Assembly: GCA_050299835.1 (NCBI GenBank)
Contig: JBNKWP010000013.1
Location: 29,524 to 93,523 of the forward strand
Length of the DNA stretch: 64,000 nt
Direction of reading: 5' to 3'
DNA from: JAJDOD01 sp050299835
GTDB lineage: Bacteria; Pseudomonadota; Alphaproteobacteria; Rhodobacterales; Rhodobacteraceae
Positions 26,119 to 35,364 of the stretch are shown piece after piece. How positions within the stretch are numbered: position 1 is the first letter of the stretch; each line of letters starts with the position of its first letter. A program made the translations under genes and the position numbers. The notes beneath the pieces were generated by a model. That model was given only the letters and a program-made list of their open reading frames with translations, was not told the DNA's origin and did not search any database.

Positions 26119-27474
26119 ATGAGCAACCCGCCCGATCTTCGCCCCGACCTTGCCCGCGCCCGCGTGCCGGAGACCCCCCGCCCCGGCCAGCCCACCATCG
26201 GCATGGTGTCGCTTGGCTGCCCCAAGGCGCTGGTGGACAGTGAGCGCATCCTGACGCGGCTGAGGGCCGAGGGCTATGCGATCAGCCCCGATTACAGCGG
26301 CGCGGATGCGGTTATCGTGAACACCTGCGGGTTTCTCGACAGTGCCAAGGCGGAGAGCCTCGATGCCATCGGGGAGGCGTTGCAGGAAAACGGGCGGGTG
26401 ATCGTCACCGGCTGTCTGGGCGCGGAGCCCGAATACATCACCGGGGCGCATCCCAAGGTCTTGGCGGTGACGGGGCCGCATCAGTATGAGCAGGTGCTGG
26501 ACGCGGTGCATGGTGCAGTGCCGCCGGACCCTGATCCTTTCGTCGATCTTCTGCCTGCGGCGGGAGTGAAGCTGACGCCAAGGCATTACAGTTACTTGAA
26601 AATTTCCGAAGGTTGCAACCATTCCTGCAAGTTCTGCATCATCCCCGACATGCGCGGGAAACTGGTGTCGCGGCCTGAACGCGCGGTGGTGCGCGAGGCG
26701 GAAAAGCTGGTTGAGGCCGGGGTGAAGGAACTGCTGGTCATCAGTCAGGACACCTCGGCTTACGGCACGGATGTGAAGGACCGGGAGGCGAAGTTTCCGA
26801 TCCTGCCGCTGGCGCGGGAACTGGGGCAACTCGGGGCGTGGGTGCGGATGCATTACGTCTATCCCTACCCGCATGTGCGCGATCTGATCCCGCTGATGGC
26901 CGAGGGGCTGATCCTGCCCTATCTGGACGTGCCGTTTCAACATGCGCATCCGGAGACCTTGCGGCGGATGGCGCGGCCGGCCGCTGCCGAGAAGACGCTG
27001 ACGGAGATCGCGGCCTGGCGGGAGGTCTGCCCGGAGATCGCGATCCGCTCGACCTTCATCGTCGGTTACCCCGGCGAGACGGAGGAGGAGTTTCAGGTCC
27101 TGCTGGACTGGCTGGACGAGGCACAGTTGGACCGGGTTGGGTGTTTTCAGTACGAGAATGTCGCCGGGGCGCGGTCGAACGATCTGCCGGGTCATGTGGC
27201 GGCGGAAGTGAAGGAAGAGCGCTGGCACCGGTTCATGGAGAAGGCGCAGGCGATCAGCGAGGCGAAGCTGGCGGCCAAGGTGGGGCGTCGTATCGAGGTG
27301 ATCGTGGACGAGGTGGATGGAGAGGCGGCCACCTGCCGGACGATGGCGGATGCGCCGGAGATCGACGGGAATCTGTTCGTGGATGAGGGGTTTGGGGGTC
27401 TTTCGCCGGGGGATATCGTGACCGTCGAGGTGGATGAAGCCGGGGAGTATGATTTGTGGGGGCGGTTGGTGTGA
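26119..27474 (+). CDS. rimO: Ribosomal protein S12 methylthiotransferase
   Basis: A 451-aa radical-SAM enzyme that methylthiolates an aspartate of ribosomal protein S12. The N-terminal UPF0004 domain binds one Fe-S cluster (MVSLGCPKALVDSE, VNTCGFLDSAKAES, VTGCLGAEPE); the radical-SAM motif is CNHSCKFC (Cys166, Cys170, Cys173); the C-terminal TRAM domain runs from about residue 385. MVSLGCPKxLVDSE separates RimO from MiaB. The ATG at 26119 gives the family length. A GNAT gene starts inside its stop codon. Confidence 0.95.
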   Translation: MSNPPDLRPDLARARVPETPRPGQPTIGMVSLGCPKALVDSERILTRLRAEGYAISPDYSGADAVIVNTCGFLDSAKAESLDAIGEALQENGRVIVTGCLGAEPEYITGAHPKVLAVTGPHQYEQVLDAVHGAVPPDPDPFVDLLPAAGVKLTPRHYSYLKISEGCNHSCKFCIIPDMRGKLVSRPERAVVREAEKLVEAGVKELLVISQDTSAYGTDVKDREAKFPILPLARELGQLGAWVRMHYVYPYPHVRDLIPLMAEGLILPYLDVPFQHAHPETLRRMARPAAAEKTLTEIAAWREVCPEIAIRSTFIVGYPGETEEEFQVLLDWLDEAQLDRVGCFQYENVAGARSNDLPGHVAAEVKEERWHRFMEKAQAISEAKLAAKVGRRIEVIVDEVDGEAATCRTMADAPEIDGNLFVDEGFGGLSPGDIVTVEVDEAGEYDLWGRLV

Positions 27475-28052
27475 CGTGGACGGTGCGTCCTGCCACCCGG
27501 CGTGACCGGGACGCGATCGCGACGCTGGCGCGCAGAACGATTGACGAACACCGCGTCCGCTTCCCGGACCATTTTGGGGATGTGAACAAGGCAGAGCAGC
27601 GCATCGACCTAATCCTGGCGCGCCGCAGCAAGTCAGTGGCGCTTGTGGCCGAGGAGGACGGGCGGGTCATCGGTTGGACCGCATACACGCCGTTCGAAAT
27701 TCCCGCGTCCCAGAAACGTCACGATATCTTGGGCCTTGTCATCGACCTGACGGTGGAGGAGGCCGCGCGGGGCAAAGGTGTCGGCACGGCCCTGATCAAC
27801 GATCTGGTTGAACGGGCGAAGCAAAAGGGCATCACCTATCTGCACGCCGACGTCTGGCATGGTTCGCCCTCCTCCAGCGTGTTGTCGCGGGCGGGTATCG
27901 TGCCCGTCAAGATGGTCCACGAACTGCGACTGGCGGATCGCAGGAAAGGTCCCCCGAGAACCGCACGAATAAGACGGTTCGCCGAGATACTGTTGCTGAT
28001 CCTCACGATCATTCTCATCGCAATTCTTCTCTATGAAATGCTCGCCCGCTGA
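27471..28052 (+). CDS. GNAT acetyltransferase with C-terminal membrane anchor
   Basis: A 193-aa protein with a GNAT fold: MTWTVRPATRRDRDAIATLA, then VIGWTAYTPF, then the acetyl-CoA motif DLTVEEAARGKGVGTALINDL. Unusually it ends in a basic stretch and one hydrophobic helix (FAEILLLILTIILIAILLYEML), suggesting tail anchoring to the inner membrane. The GTG at 27471 overlaps the rimO stop (GTGA), indicating translational coupling; another GTG at 27456 is possible. Substrate unknown. The linkage to rimO suggests co-expression, not necessarily a ribosomal substrate. Confidence 0.78.
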   Translation: MTWTVRPATRRDRDAIATLARRTIDEHRVRFPDHFGDVNKAEQRIDLILARRSKSVALVAEEDGRVIGWTAYTPFEIPASQKRHDILGLVIDLTVEEAARGKGVGTALINDLVERAKQKGITYLHADVWHGSPSSSVLSRAGIVPVKMVHELRLADRRKGPPRTARIRRFAEILLLILTIILIAILLYEMLAR

Positions 28053-28130
28053 GGCGGGGAGCGACGGCGATTTCCGGCAGGTGGCCCAAATTTTGTTGGT
28101 CTCGGAATGCTCCGGCCGCTACAAACCGAC

Positions 28131-28898
28131 ATGCCCTTCGAAAAGATCCAGTCCGAGAAAGTCTCACAAGGCGTGGTGCGCCAAATCGAACTTCTGATCC
28201 TGCGCGGCGTGCTGCGGCCGGGAGAACGCCTGCCGTCGGAGCGGGAATTGTCGGAACGGTTCGGCGTGTCGCGCCCGTCGCTGCGCGACGCCGTGGCCGT
28301 TCTTTCGGAGTCAGGACTGCTGGTGAGCCGGGCCAATGCGGGGATCTTCGTGGCGGATGTTTTGGGCTCGGCCTTCTCGCCCGGTCTGACGAAGCTTTTC
28401 AGCGATCATGACGAGGCGAAGTTCGATTACCTCGATTTCCGCCGCGACATGGAGGGGCTGGCGGCAGAACGGGCGGCGCGGCTTGGGTCGGACACGGATC
28501 TTGCGGTGGTCAATGAGGCGTTCCAGCGGATGGAACAGGCCGGCGAAACCCGCGATGCGACCAGGGAAGCGCAGCGGGACGCGGCGTTTCACCTGGCGAT
28601 CATCGAAGCCAGCCATAACGTGGTGATGCTGCACATGATGCGGTCGATGTACGAGCTGTTGCAGGAAGGCGTGTTCTACAACCGGAAGGTCATGTTCCAG
28701 CAGCGGATGAAACGCTCGGCGCTTCTGGACCAGCATCGGGACATCAACACGGCTGTTCAGGATCGCGACCCTGCGAGGGCGCGCAAGGCGGTTGAAGCCC
28801 ATATCGATTATGTGCGCGCGGCGCTGACGGATCATCTGAAGTCGGAGAAGAACGAGGCCATCGCGCGGCAGCGGCTGGCCTTCGAGAAGCAGCGTTAA
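28131..28898 (+). CDS. FadR/PdhR-type GntR transcriptional regulator
   Basis: A 255-aa regulator. The N-terminal winged helix is classic GntR (GVLRPGERLPSERELSERFG, VSRPSLRDAVAVL), and the C-terminal helical FCD domain (about residues 85-225) has the metal-ligand pattern in DAAFHLAIIEASHN and a late HIDYVRAAL. The ATG at 28131 is preferred to one at 28107. PdhR- and LldR-like members respond to pyruvate or lactate, but no target gene lies beside it: the neighbours are a GNAT gene upstream and a converging FMN reductase. Ligand unknown. Confidence 0.87.
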   Translation: MPFEKIQSEKVSQGVVRQIELLILRGVLRPGERLPSERELSERFGVSRPSLRDAVAVLSESGLLVSRANAGIFVADVLGSAFSPGLTKLFSDHDEAKFDYLDFRRDMEGLAAERAARLGSDTDLAVVNEAFQRMEQAGETRDATREAQRDAAFHLAIIEASHNVVMLHMMRSMYELLQEGVFYNRKVMFQQRMKRSALLDQHRDINTAVQDRDPARARKAVEAHIDYVRAALTDHLKSEKNEAIARQRLAFEKQR

Positions 28899-28907
28899 GG
28901 GACCCGC

Positions 28908-29435
28908 TCAGACCAGTGCCGCGAGCTTTTGCATCAGTGTTTCCAGCGTTTTCAGGTAACGCTCACCCGTAAGCCGTCCCGCATCGTCGAACTCTTTGGA
29001 GGCCCCGGCCACCATCACCTCCGGCCCGGTCAGAAGCTGCGGCTGGAACGGGTTGAGCGCCAGCCTCAGCGCGAATTGCGACCGTGCGCCCCCTGCCCGG
29101 CCAGCGGCGGCGGACATGATGGCGACTGGCTTGTCCTGCCAGGGCTTGCCATCGGTGCGGCTCACCCAGTCGAGCGCGTTCTTCAGCCCGCCCGGCAGAG
29201 ACTGGTTGTATTCCGGCGTGGAGATGGCCACCGCATCGGCGTTTGCGATCTGGTCGGCAAGCCTTTGAACGGGTTCGGGAATCCCGGTCGCCTCCTGATC
29301 GTCGGCGTTGAAGAGCGGGAAGGCGATGTCGCCCGTGCTTGTGTCGCCCGACCAGAAGCGGCCCGCTTCGTGGACCAGTTTGGTGTTGTAGGAGCCTGCG
29401 CGGAGGGAGCCGGAGATCATCAGGAGTTTCGGCAT
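28908..29435 (-). CDS. NAD(P)H-dependent FMN reductase family protein
   Basis: A 175-aa flavodoxin-like oxidoreductase. The FMN phosphate loop is ISGSLRAGSYNTKL, the isoalloxazine region is ISTPEYNQSLPGGLKNALDWVSR, and IMSAAAGRAGGARSQF follows as in chromate/azo/quinone reductases of this family. It reduces quinones or other electrophiles with NAD(P)H in the cytosol. GGGGAG lies just before the ATG at 29435. Probably co-transcribed with pheA, 16 bases upstream on the same strand. Confidence 0.88.
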   Translation of the reverse strand: MPKLLMISGSLRAGSYNTKLVHEAGRFWSGDTSTGDIAFPLFNADDQEATGIPEPVQRLADQIANADAVAISTPEYNQSLPGGLKNALDWVSRTDGKPWQDKPVAIMSAAAGRAGGARSQFALRLALNPFQPQLLTGPEVMVAGASKEFDDAGRLTGERYLKTLETLMQKLAALV

Positions 29436-29451
29436 TCGCTCCCCGTCTTCT

Positions 29452-30279
29452 CTATCGCAGGATCGCTGCGGGATAGGTGCCGAGGATGTGCAGTTCGGAG
29501 GTGAAATATTCCAGTTCCTCAAGCGCCAGCTGCACCGCGCGGTCGTCGGGGTGACCGTCGATATCGGCGTAGAATTGCGTCGCGGTGAAGGAGCCGTCGA
29601 CCATGTAGCTTTCCAGCTTGGTCATGTTCACGCCATTGGTCGCGAAGCCGCCCATCGCCTTGTAAAGCGCGGCAGGGATGTTGCGGACGCGGAAGACGAA
29701 GGTGGTGATCATGGTTTCGCTGCGCCGGGATGTATCCGGCTTTGGCGCCATGATGAGAAACCGCGTGGTGTTGTGGTCGGCGTCTTCGATGTGCTTCGCC
29801 AGAAGGTCCAGCCCATAGACCTCGCCCGCGAGTTCCGAGGCCAGCGCCCCGCGCGAGACGTCGCCCGCTTCCGCCACTTCGCGGGCGGCGCGGGCGTTGT
29901 CGGAACTGACGCGGCCGGTGATGTTGTTTTCGCGCAGGAAGGTCGCGCATTGCGGCAGAAGGACCAGATGGCTGTAGGCCTCCTTCACGTCCGACAATTG
30001 CGCGCCGGGCACGCCGAGGAGGTTGATATGGACGCGCACGAAGGCCTCGTCGACGATGTGCAGACCGCTCTCCGGCAACAGGCGGTGAATGTCGGCCACC
30101 CGCCCATAGGTGCTGTTTTCCACCGGCAGCATCGCAAGATCGGCCTTGCCGGAACGGGTCGCGTCGATCACGTCCTCGAAGGTCCGGCAGGGCAGAACCT
30201 CCATTTCGGGGCGGGTTTCGCGGCAGGCCTGGTGCGAATAGGCGCCCGGCTCTCCCTGGAAAGCGATGGTTCCGGGCAT
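29452..30279 (-). CDS. pheA: Prephenate dehydratase
   Basis: A 275-aa monofunctional prephenate dehydratase making phenylpyruvate for phenylalanine synthesis. The catalytic domain has IAFQGEPGAYSHQA, PCRTFEDVIDATRSG, LPVENSTYGRVADIH and the catalytic ADHNTTRFLIM. A C-terminal ACT domain (TTFVFRVRNIPAALYKAMGGFA, NMTKLESYMVDGSF) provides phenylalanine feedback inhibition. There is no chorismate mutase domain, unlike enteric PheA. The ATG at 30279 fits the family N-terminus. Divergent from the cytochrome gene. Confidence 0.94.
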   Translation of the reverse strand: MPGTIAFQGEPGAYSHQACRETRPEMEVLPCRTFEDVIDATRSGKADLAMLPVENSTYGRVADIHRLLPESGLHIVDEAFVRVHINLLGVPGAQLSDVKEAYSHLVLLPQCATFLRENNITGRVSSDNARAAREVAEAGDVSRGALASELAGEVYGLDLLAKHIEDADHNTTRFLIMAPKPDTSRRSETMITTFVFRVRNIPAALYKAMGGFATNGVNMTKLESYMVDGSFTATQFYADIDGHPDDRAVQLALEELEYFTSELHILGTYPAAILR

Positions 30280-30395
30280 GGGTCTTCTCCGGTCCTGCGT
30301 CAAAAAGGGCGATTGGTCGCGCCTCTTATCCCTTGAAGACCGGTAAGGGAAGCGGGTAGATAGCGCGAAAATCCGGAAAAGACTGGACGCGAGAT

Positions 30396-30917
30396 ATGTT
30401 CGACACGATGACACTGACGAAACTGGGCGGCGGCGTCTTCGGCGCGTTCCTCATCTTCCTGCTGGGCGGATTCTTCGGAGAGTTCATCTATCACGAAGCC
30501 GAAAGCCATGATGGCGAGCATCATCAGGCCTATTCGATCGACACCGGCAGTGACGATCACGGTGGCGGCGAAGCGGAGCCGGAAGTTCCCTTTGCCGAGG
30601 TTCTGGCCTCTGCCGATCCCAGCAAGGGACCGACGCTGTTCCGCAAGTGTACGGCCTGCCACAAGGTGGAAGATGGTGCCAACGGTGCCGGCCCCTATCT
30701 CTTTGGCATTGTCGGCCGTCCGGTTGGAACGGCAGACGGGTTTTCGGGCTATTCGGGCGCTCTGAACGAGGTTGCCGATGTCTGGACGCCGGAGAACCTG
30801 AACCACTTCCTGGAAAACCCGAAAGCCTTTGCGCCTGGCACGGCGATGAGCTTCGCCGGCTTCAAGGATGTCGAGGATCGCGCGAATATCATTGCCTGGC
30901 TCGCCGAGCAGGGGTGA
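30396..30917 (+). CDS. cycM: Membrane-anchored cytochrome c (cytochrome cy type)
   Basis: A 173-aa class I cytochrome c tethered to the inner membrane. An uncleaved N-terminal helix (residues 11-31) is followed by a His/Asp/Glu-rich flexible linker (about 32-65) and the heme domain: CTACH at 85-89 binds heme covalently and Met151 in GTAMSFAGF is the distal ligand. In Rhodobacter and Paracoccus this protein carries electrons from bc1 to cytochrome oxidase or the reaction centre without diffusing. It stands alone, ending in a good terminator. Confidence 0.92.
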   Translation: MFDTMTLTKLGGGVFGAFLIFLLGGFFGEFIYHEAESHDGEHHQAYSIDTGSDDHGGGEAEPEVPFAEVLASADPSKGPTLFRKCTACHKVEDGANGAGPYLFGIVGRPVGTADGFSGYSGALNEVADVWTPENLNHFLENPKAFAPGTAMSFAGFKDVEDRANIIAWLAEQG

Positions 30918-30939
30918 TCCGATCAGATTTCCGCAAAAG

Positions 30940-30968
30940 CCCGGCCTTCGCGCCGGGTTTTTCGTTTT
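30940..30968 (+). terminator. Intrinsic terminator after the cytochrome gene
   Basis: Stem CCCGGC (30940-30945) with GCCGGG (30952-30957), 6-nt loop, followed by TTTTTCGTTTTT. It separates the cytochrome gene from the yej operon. Confidence 0.8.
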
Positions 30969-31102
30969 TGGACGATCTGGCGCTTGCGCCACACGGGCCA
31001 TCACAACCCGCTCAGCCCAATGGACGCTCGACAAAGCGCAAGATAGATACAAATTTAACTGAATGAGCGCTAAAGCGCCCGCGAGCGGATGAGGAGCCCA
31101 CG

Positions 31103-33004
31103 ATGTCGACGAGCACGACCCGCGTTTCCGACCGTCACCTGAGATTTCGCACTGTTCTGCCCGCCGTCGCCTTGGGATGCGGCATCGCGCTGTCTCAGTC
31201 GGGTCCGGCAAGGGCTGAAAGCCACGAAACCATCATCGTGAGCCACGGCTACAACGAATATGACGAACTGAAATACAGCCCCGACGATCCGCATCTGGAC
31301 TACGTGAACCCCGACGCCCCGACTGGCGGTGATTTCAGCTTTGCCGTGGTCGGCACGTTCGATAGCATGAACCCCTATGCGACCGGCATCGGCACGCCGG
31401 GAGCGCAGTCGTCGGTCATTTATGAAGACATGATGGTGGAGACCCAGGACGAGGTCGGGTCCTATTACTGTCTGCTGTGCACGACGCTGGAATATCCCGA
31501 AAGCGAAGACTGGGTGATCTTCAACCTGCGCGAGGATGTGACCTTCTCCGACGGCACGCCTATGACGGCCGAGGATATCCTCTTTGCCTTCGAGTTGCTG
31601 AAGGAACAGGGCACGCCGTCTTTTGCGCAATTCGTCAAAACCCATGTTGCAAGCACCGAGTTGCTGGCTCCCTACCGGATCAAATTCACCTTCGTTGAAG
31701 ATGTGCCCCGCAAGAGCCTGATCGCAACGATGGGTAGCCTGCCCGCCTTTCCAAAGCACTGGTACGAAGAAACCGGCGCCAAGTTGAACGAAAGCCGTCT
31801 GGAAGTGGGCCCCGGCACGGGGGAATACGTGCTCGACAGCGTCGATGTGGGTCGCCAGATCGTTTTCCGGCGCAATCCTGATTACTGGGGCAAGGACCAT
31901 TATCTGAAGGTCGGGCATGGCAATTACGACAGCATGCGGTTCGAGTATTTCGGCGACACTGTTGCCGCCTTTGAAGGGTTCAAGGCGGGCGAAGTGACGA
32001 TGCGGCGGGAGACCAGTTCGCTCAACTGGGCGACGGGATATGATTTTCCGGCGCTCGATAACGGATGGGTCGTGAAGAGCACTCTGCCGAGTGGCAACCT
32101 CCCTGCGGCACGGGGATTTATCTTCAACATGAAGGATCCCAAGCTGGCCGACCGCAACCTTCGGATGGCCATCGGGCGGATGTTCAATTTCACCTGGACG
32201 AACAAGAACCTGCAATACGGGTTATTCCAGCAGCGCGAGGCGTTTTGGGAGAACGAGCGGCTGAAGGCCACCGGGTTGCCGGAGGGTCGCGAGTTGGAGC
32301 TTCTTGAGGCCCATCGCGACGCGTTGCCAGAGGCGATCTTCACCGAACCTGCGGTGATGCCGCATGGGAGCGGGGACCGGCCGCTTGATCGGCGGAACCT
32401 GCGCGCGGCTTTGGGGCTGATGCAGAAGGCGGGTTACACGCCGGGACAGGACGGGCTGTTGCGCGATGCGGATGGCAATGTGCTGTCCATTGAGTTCGTC
32501 GAGGATCAGCAGGCGATGGACCGGATCCTGTTGCCCTATATCGAGAACCTGAAGGCGCTTGGCGTCGATATCATCTATAATCGCATCGACCCGGCGCAGT
32601 ATCAGGACCGCACGCAGAACAAGGACTTCGAGATGCGGGACGCGTCATATGCAGTCGGTCTCGTGGAAGGGTCCGGGCTGTTGCAGCGGTTCGGCTGCGA
32701 GGACCGGGACGATGTGTTCAACGATGCCGGTTACTGCAACCCGGTCGTGGACGCGCTGGGGAACAGCATGCTGGAGGTCAAGACTTACGACGAGATGGCC
32801 GCCCATATTCGCGCCATCGATCGGATCATGCGGTACGATTATTTCATGGTGCCAGTCTGGACGCTGACGGAAGAATGGATGGCCCATTACGACATGTATG
32901 GCTTTCCCGAGGAACTGCCGCCCTTCGACAGCGGATTCCTGGATTTCTGGTGGATCGACACGGATAGAGAGGCCGCGCTGAAGGCGGACGGAGCGCTCCA
33001 GTAA
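31103..33004 (+). CDS. yejA: Peptide/microcin C-type ABC transporter, substrate-binding protein
   Basis: A 633-aa periplasmic solute-binding protein of family 5 (DppA/OppA type). A basic N-terminus and hydrophobic segment end at GPARAESHET, a Sec signal peptide. The SBP_bac_5 core has LREDVTFSDGTPMTAEDILFAFELLK and FRRNPDYWGKDHYLK. Length and the start of the mature protein, with YNEYDELKYSPDDPHLDYVNPDAP, match YejA, which captures oligopeptides and, in E. coli, microcin C. GAGGAG lies upstream of the ATG. It is the first gene of a complete yejABEF operon. Confidence 0.92.
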   Translation: MSTSTTRVSDRHLRFRTVLPAVALGCGIALSQSGPARAESHETIIVSHGYNEYDELKYSPDDPHLDYVNPDAPTGGDFSFAVVGTFDSMNPYATGIGTPGAQSSVIYEDMMVETQDEVGSYYCLLCTTLEYPESEDWVIFNLREDVTFSDGTPMTAEDILFAFELLKEQGTPSFAQFVKTHVASTELLAPYRIKFTFVEDVPRKSLIATMGSLPAFPKHWYEETGAKLNESRLEVGPGTGEYVLDSVDVGRQIVFRRNPDYWGKDHYLKVGHGNYDSMRFEYFGDTVAAFEGFKAGEVTMRRETSSLNWATGYDFPALDNGWVVKSTLPSGNLPAARGFIFNMKDPKLADRNLRMAIGRMFNFTWTNKNLQYGLFQQREAFWENERLKATGLPEGRELELLEAHRDALPEAIFTEPAVMPHGSGDRPLDRRNLRAALGLMQKAGYTPGQDGLLRDADGNVLSIEFVEDQQAMDRILLPYIENLKALGVDIIYNRIDPAQYQDRTQNKDFEMRDASYAVGLVEGSGLLQRFGCEDRDDVFNDAGYCNPVVDALGNSMLEVKTYDEMAAHIRAIDRIMRYDYFMVPVWTLTEEWMAHYDMYGFPEELPPFDSGFLDFWWIDTDREAALKADGALQ

Positions 33005-33005
33005 C

Positions 33006-34094
33006 ATGGGCGCCTATATTCTCAGACGTCTGTTTCTGATCGTTCCGACGCTGTTCGGGATCATGCTGATCAATTTCGTGCTGATCCAGTTCGTCCCCGG
33101 CGGGCCGATCGAGCAGTTGCTGGCGCGACTCGAAGGCGGGGGCGACGTGTTCGGCAGTTTCGCGGGCGGGACCGGGGATGCGGGCGGTCAGGATCTGGGC
33201 TCGGGCGATTCCGATTACGCGGGCGCGCGGGGCTTGCCGAAGGAGTTCATCGAGGAACTGGAGCGCGAGTTCGGTTTTGACCAACCCGCCTACGTACGGT
33301 TTTTCAAGATGATCTGGGATTATCTGCGCTTCGATTTCGGGGAGAGTTACTTCCGATCCGTCAGTGTCGTCGATCTGGTGGTGGAGAAAATGCCCGTGTC
33401 GATCTCGCTGGGGCTCTGGTCCACGGTCCTCGCCTATCTGATTTCCATCCCGCTGGGCATCCGCAAGGCGGTGAAGGATGGCTCGACCTTCGACACCTGG
33501 ACATCCGGCCTTCTGATCGCGGCCTATGCGATTCCGGGGTTCCTGTTTGCGATCATGCTGCTGGTTCTGTTCGCGGGCGGGTCCTATTGGCAGCTCTTCC
33601 CGCTTCGCGGCTTAACCTCGGAAAACTGGGAGGACCTGTCGCTGGTCGGCAAGGTGGTGGATTATTTCTGGCACCTGGCGCTGCCGCTGACGGCGCTGAT
33701 GATTTCGGCCTTCACCTCGATGACGCTTCTGACCAAGAACAGCTTTCTGGACGAGATTAGGAAGCAATATGTCATCACGGCGCGATCCAAAGGGTTGAGC
33801 GAGGGCCGGGTTCTGTACGGTCACGTCTTCCGCAACGCGATGCTGATCATCATCGCCGGGTTTCCCTCCGCCTTCATCGCGATCTTCTTCGGCAGTTCGC
33901 TGATCATCGAGACGATCTTCTCGCTGGACGGTCTGGGCCGGCTGGGCTTCGAGGCGGCCGTGGCGCGGGATTACCGGGTGGTGTTCGGGGTGCTTTATGT
34001 CTCCGCCCTGATTGGCTTGCTGGTGAACATCCTTTCCGACCTGATGTATGTCTTCGTCGATCCGCGCATCGATTTCGAAAAGCGGGAGGCCTGA
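33006..34094 (+). CDS. yejB: Peptide ABC transporter permease YejB
   Basis: A 362-aa inner-membrane permease with about six helices. It opens MGAYILRRLFLIVPTLFGIMLINFVLIQFVPGGP-like, the DppB-type start, and has the EAA-loop region DEIRKQYVITARSKGLSEGRVLYGHVFRNAM that contacts the ATPase. A Gly/Asp-rich periplasmic insert (about residues 45-75) precedes the main transmembrane domain. The ATG follows the yejA stop by one base, so the genes are translationally linked. Confidence 0.92.
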   Translation: MGAYILRRLFLIVPTLFGIMLINFVLIQFVPGGPIEQLLARLEGGGDVFGSFAGGTGDAGGQDLGSGDSDYAGARGLPKEFIEELEREFGFDQPAYVRFFKMIWDYLRFDFGESYFRSVSVVDLVVEKMPVSISLGLWSTVLAYLISIPLGIRKAVKDGSTFDTWTSGLLIAAYAIPGFLFAIMLLVLFAGGSYWQLFPLRGLTSENWEDLSLVGKVVDYFWHLALPLTALMISAFTSMTLLTKNSFLDEIRKQYVITARSKGLSEGRVLYGHVFRNAMLIIIAGFPSAFIAIFFGSSLIIETIFSLDGLGRLGFEAAVARDYRVVFGVLYVSALIGLLVNILSDLMYVFVDPRIDFEKREA

Positions 34095-34097
34095 GGC

Positions 34098-35285
34098 GTG
34101 GCGCTGCGCGATGATCTTCCCGAGGTGCCGGTCAGCCAGAAACCGATCCCGGTCGAGGTGCCGAAGAAGCAGCGGATGTGGCTGTCGCCGCTGAACCAGC
34201 GGCGGTGGCGGAATTTCTGCAAGAACCGCCGGGCCTATTGGTCGCTGATCATCTTCGCCGTGCTGTTCGGGGTGAGCCTGTTTGCCGAGTTCCTGGCCAA
34301 TGACAAGCCGATCCTGGTGAAGCACAAGGGCGAGTATTACATGCCCATCTTCAACTTCTATCCCGAGACGACCTTCGGGGGCGATCTGCCCATCGAGGCG
34401 CAGTATCGTTATGACGATATCGAGTGCCTGATCGTCACGGGCGGCGTGATCGACTGCTATGACGATCCTGAAGGCATCATGGCGGAGGTGGCGGAAAGCG
34501 GCACCGCGCTGGGCGAACCGGTGGAAAAGGGTTGGGTTCTCTGGCCGCCGATTCCGTACAAATACGACACCATCGTCGATATTCAGGGCGTTGCCCCCTC
34601 CCCGCCCGACGAGAACAACTGGCTGGGCACGGACAACACCAAGCGGGATGTGCTGGCGCGGGTGATCTATGGGTTTCGGCTGTCGATCCTGTTCACGATC
34701 ACCGTCACGGGTGCGAGTGCGCTTATTGGCATCGCGGCGGGGGCCTTGCAGGGGTATTTCGGCGGGTGGCTTGACCTGATTTTCCAGCGGCTTCTGGAGA
34801 TCTGGAGTTCGACGCCGCAACTGTACGTCATCATCATCCTGTTCGCGATCCTGGGGCGAAGTTTCTGGCTTCTGGTCTTCATCATGATCCTGTTCGGCTG
34901 GCCCGCGCTGGTGGGGGTCGTCCGGGCCGAGTTCCTGCGGGCGCGGAATTTCGAGTATGTCCGCGCCGCCCGAGCATTGGGCGTGTCGAACACCAAGATC
35001 ATGTTCCGCCATATGCTTCCCAACGCGATGGTGGCGACGCTGACGCTTCTGCCCTTCATCATCACCGGGACCATAGGCACACTGGCGGGGCTGGATTACC
35101 TGGGCTATGGCCTGCCCTCCTCCGCCCCGTCGCTGGGCGAGATGACGCTTCAGGCCAAGCAGAACCTGCAGGCGCACTGGCTGGCGTTTACCGCGTTCTT
35201 CACCTTCGCGATCATGCTGTCGCTTCTGGTCTTCATCTTCGAGGGCGTGCGCGATGCGTTCGACCCAAGGAAGACGTTCGCATGA
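34098..35285 (+). CDS. yejE: Peptide ABC transporter permease YejE
   Basis: A 395-aa permease partner of YejB. A cytoplasmic N-terminus with LSPLNQRRWRNFCKNRRAYWSLIIF (OppC-type start) leads into helix 1, then a long periplasmic region (residues about 70-180, two Cys in ECLIVTGGVIDCYDDP). The transporter core has LGTDNTKRDVLARVIYGFRLS and the EAA loop RARNFEYVRAARALGVSNTKIMFRHMLPNA. The start is GTG at 34098, three bases after yejB. A modular repeat sits between it and yejF. Confidence 0.92.
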   Translation: MALRDDLPEVPVSQKPIPVEVPKKQRMWLSPLNQRRWRNFCKNRRAYWSLIIFAVLFGVSLFAEFLANDKPILVKHKGEYYMPIFNFYPETTFGGDLPIEAQYRYDDIECLIVTGGVIDCYDDPEGIMAEVAESGTALGEPVEKGWVLWPPIPYKYDTIVDIQGVAPSPPDENNWLGTDNTKRDVLARVIYGFRLSILFTITVTGASALIGIAAGALQGYFGGWLDLIFQRLLEIWSSTPQLYVIIILFAILGRSFWLLVFIMILFGWPALVGVVRAEFLRARNFEYVRAARALGVSNTKIMFRHMLPNAMVATLTLLPFIITGTIGTLAGLDYLGYGLPSSAPSLGEMTLQAKQNLQAHWLAFTAFFTFAIMLSLLVFIFEGVRDAFDPRKTFA

Positions 35286-35361
35286 TCGGGTCGCCGCCTT
35301 CGGCGTCGATCCGCCGGGGGCTCTGCCCCCGGACCCCCGGAGTATTTTTACCAAGAAGAAT
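35284..35361 (+). repeat. Modular hairpin-plus-tail intergenic repeat, copy 1
   Basis: Three parts in series: a nested stem (GATCG 35284-35288 with CGATC 35307-35311 around CGCCG/CGGCG), a perfect 8-bp hairpin (CCGGGGGC 35314-35321 with GCCCCCGG 35325-35332), and a tail from 35333 containing CCGGAGTATTTTTACC then AAGAAGAA. It fills the yejE-yejF gap and ends at the yejF start. The same architecture recurs before pyrE. Confidence 0.75.
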
Positions 35362-35364
35362 GCC

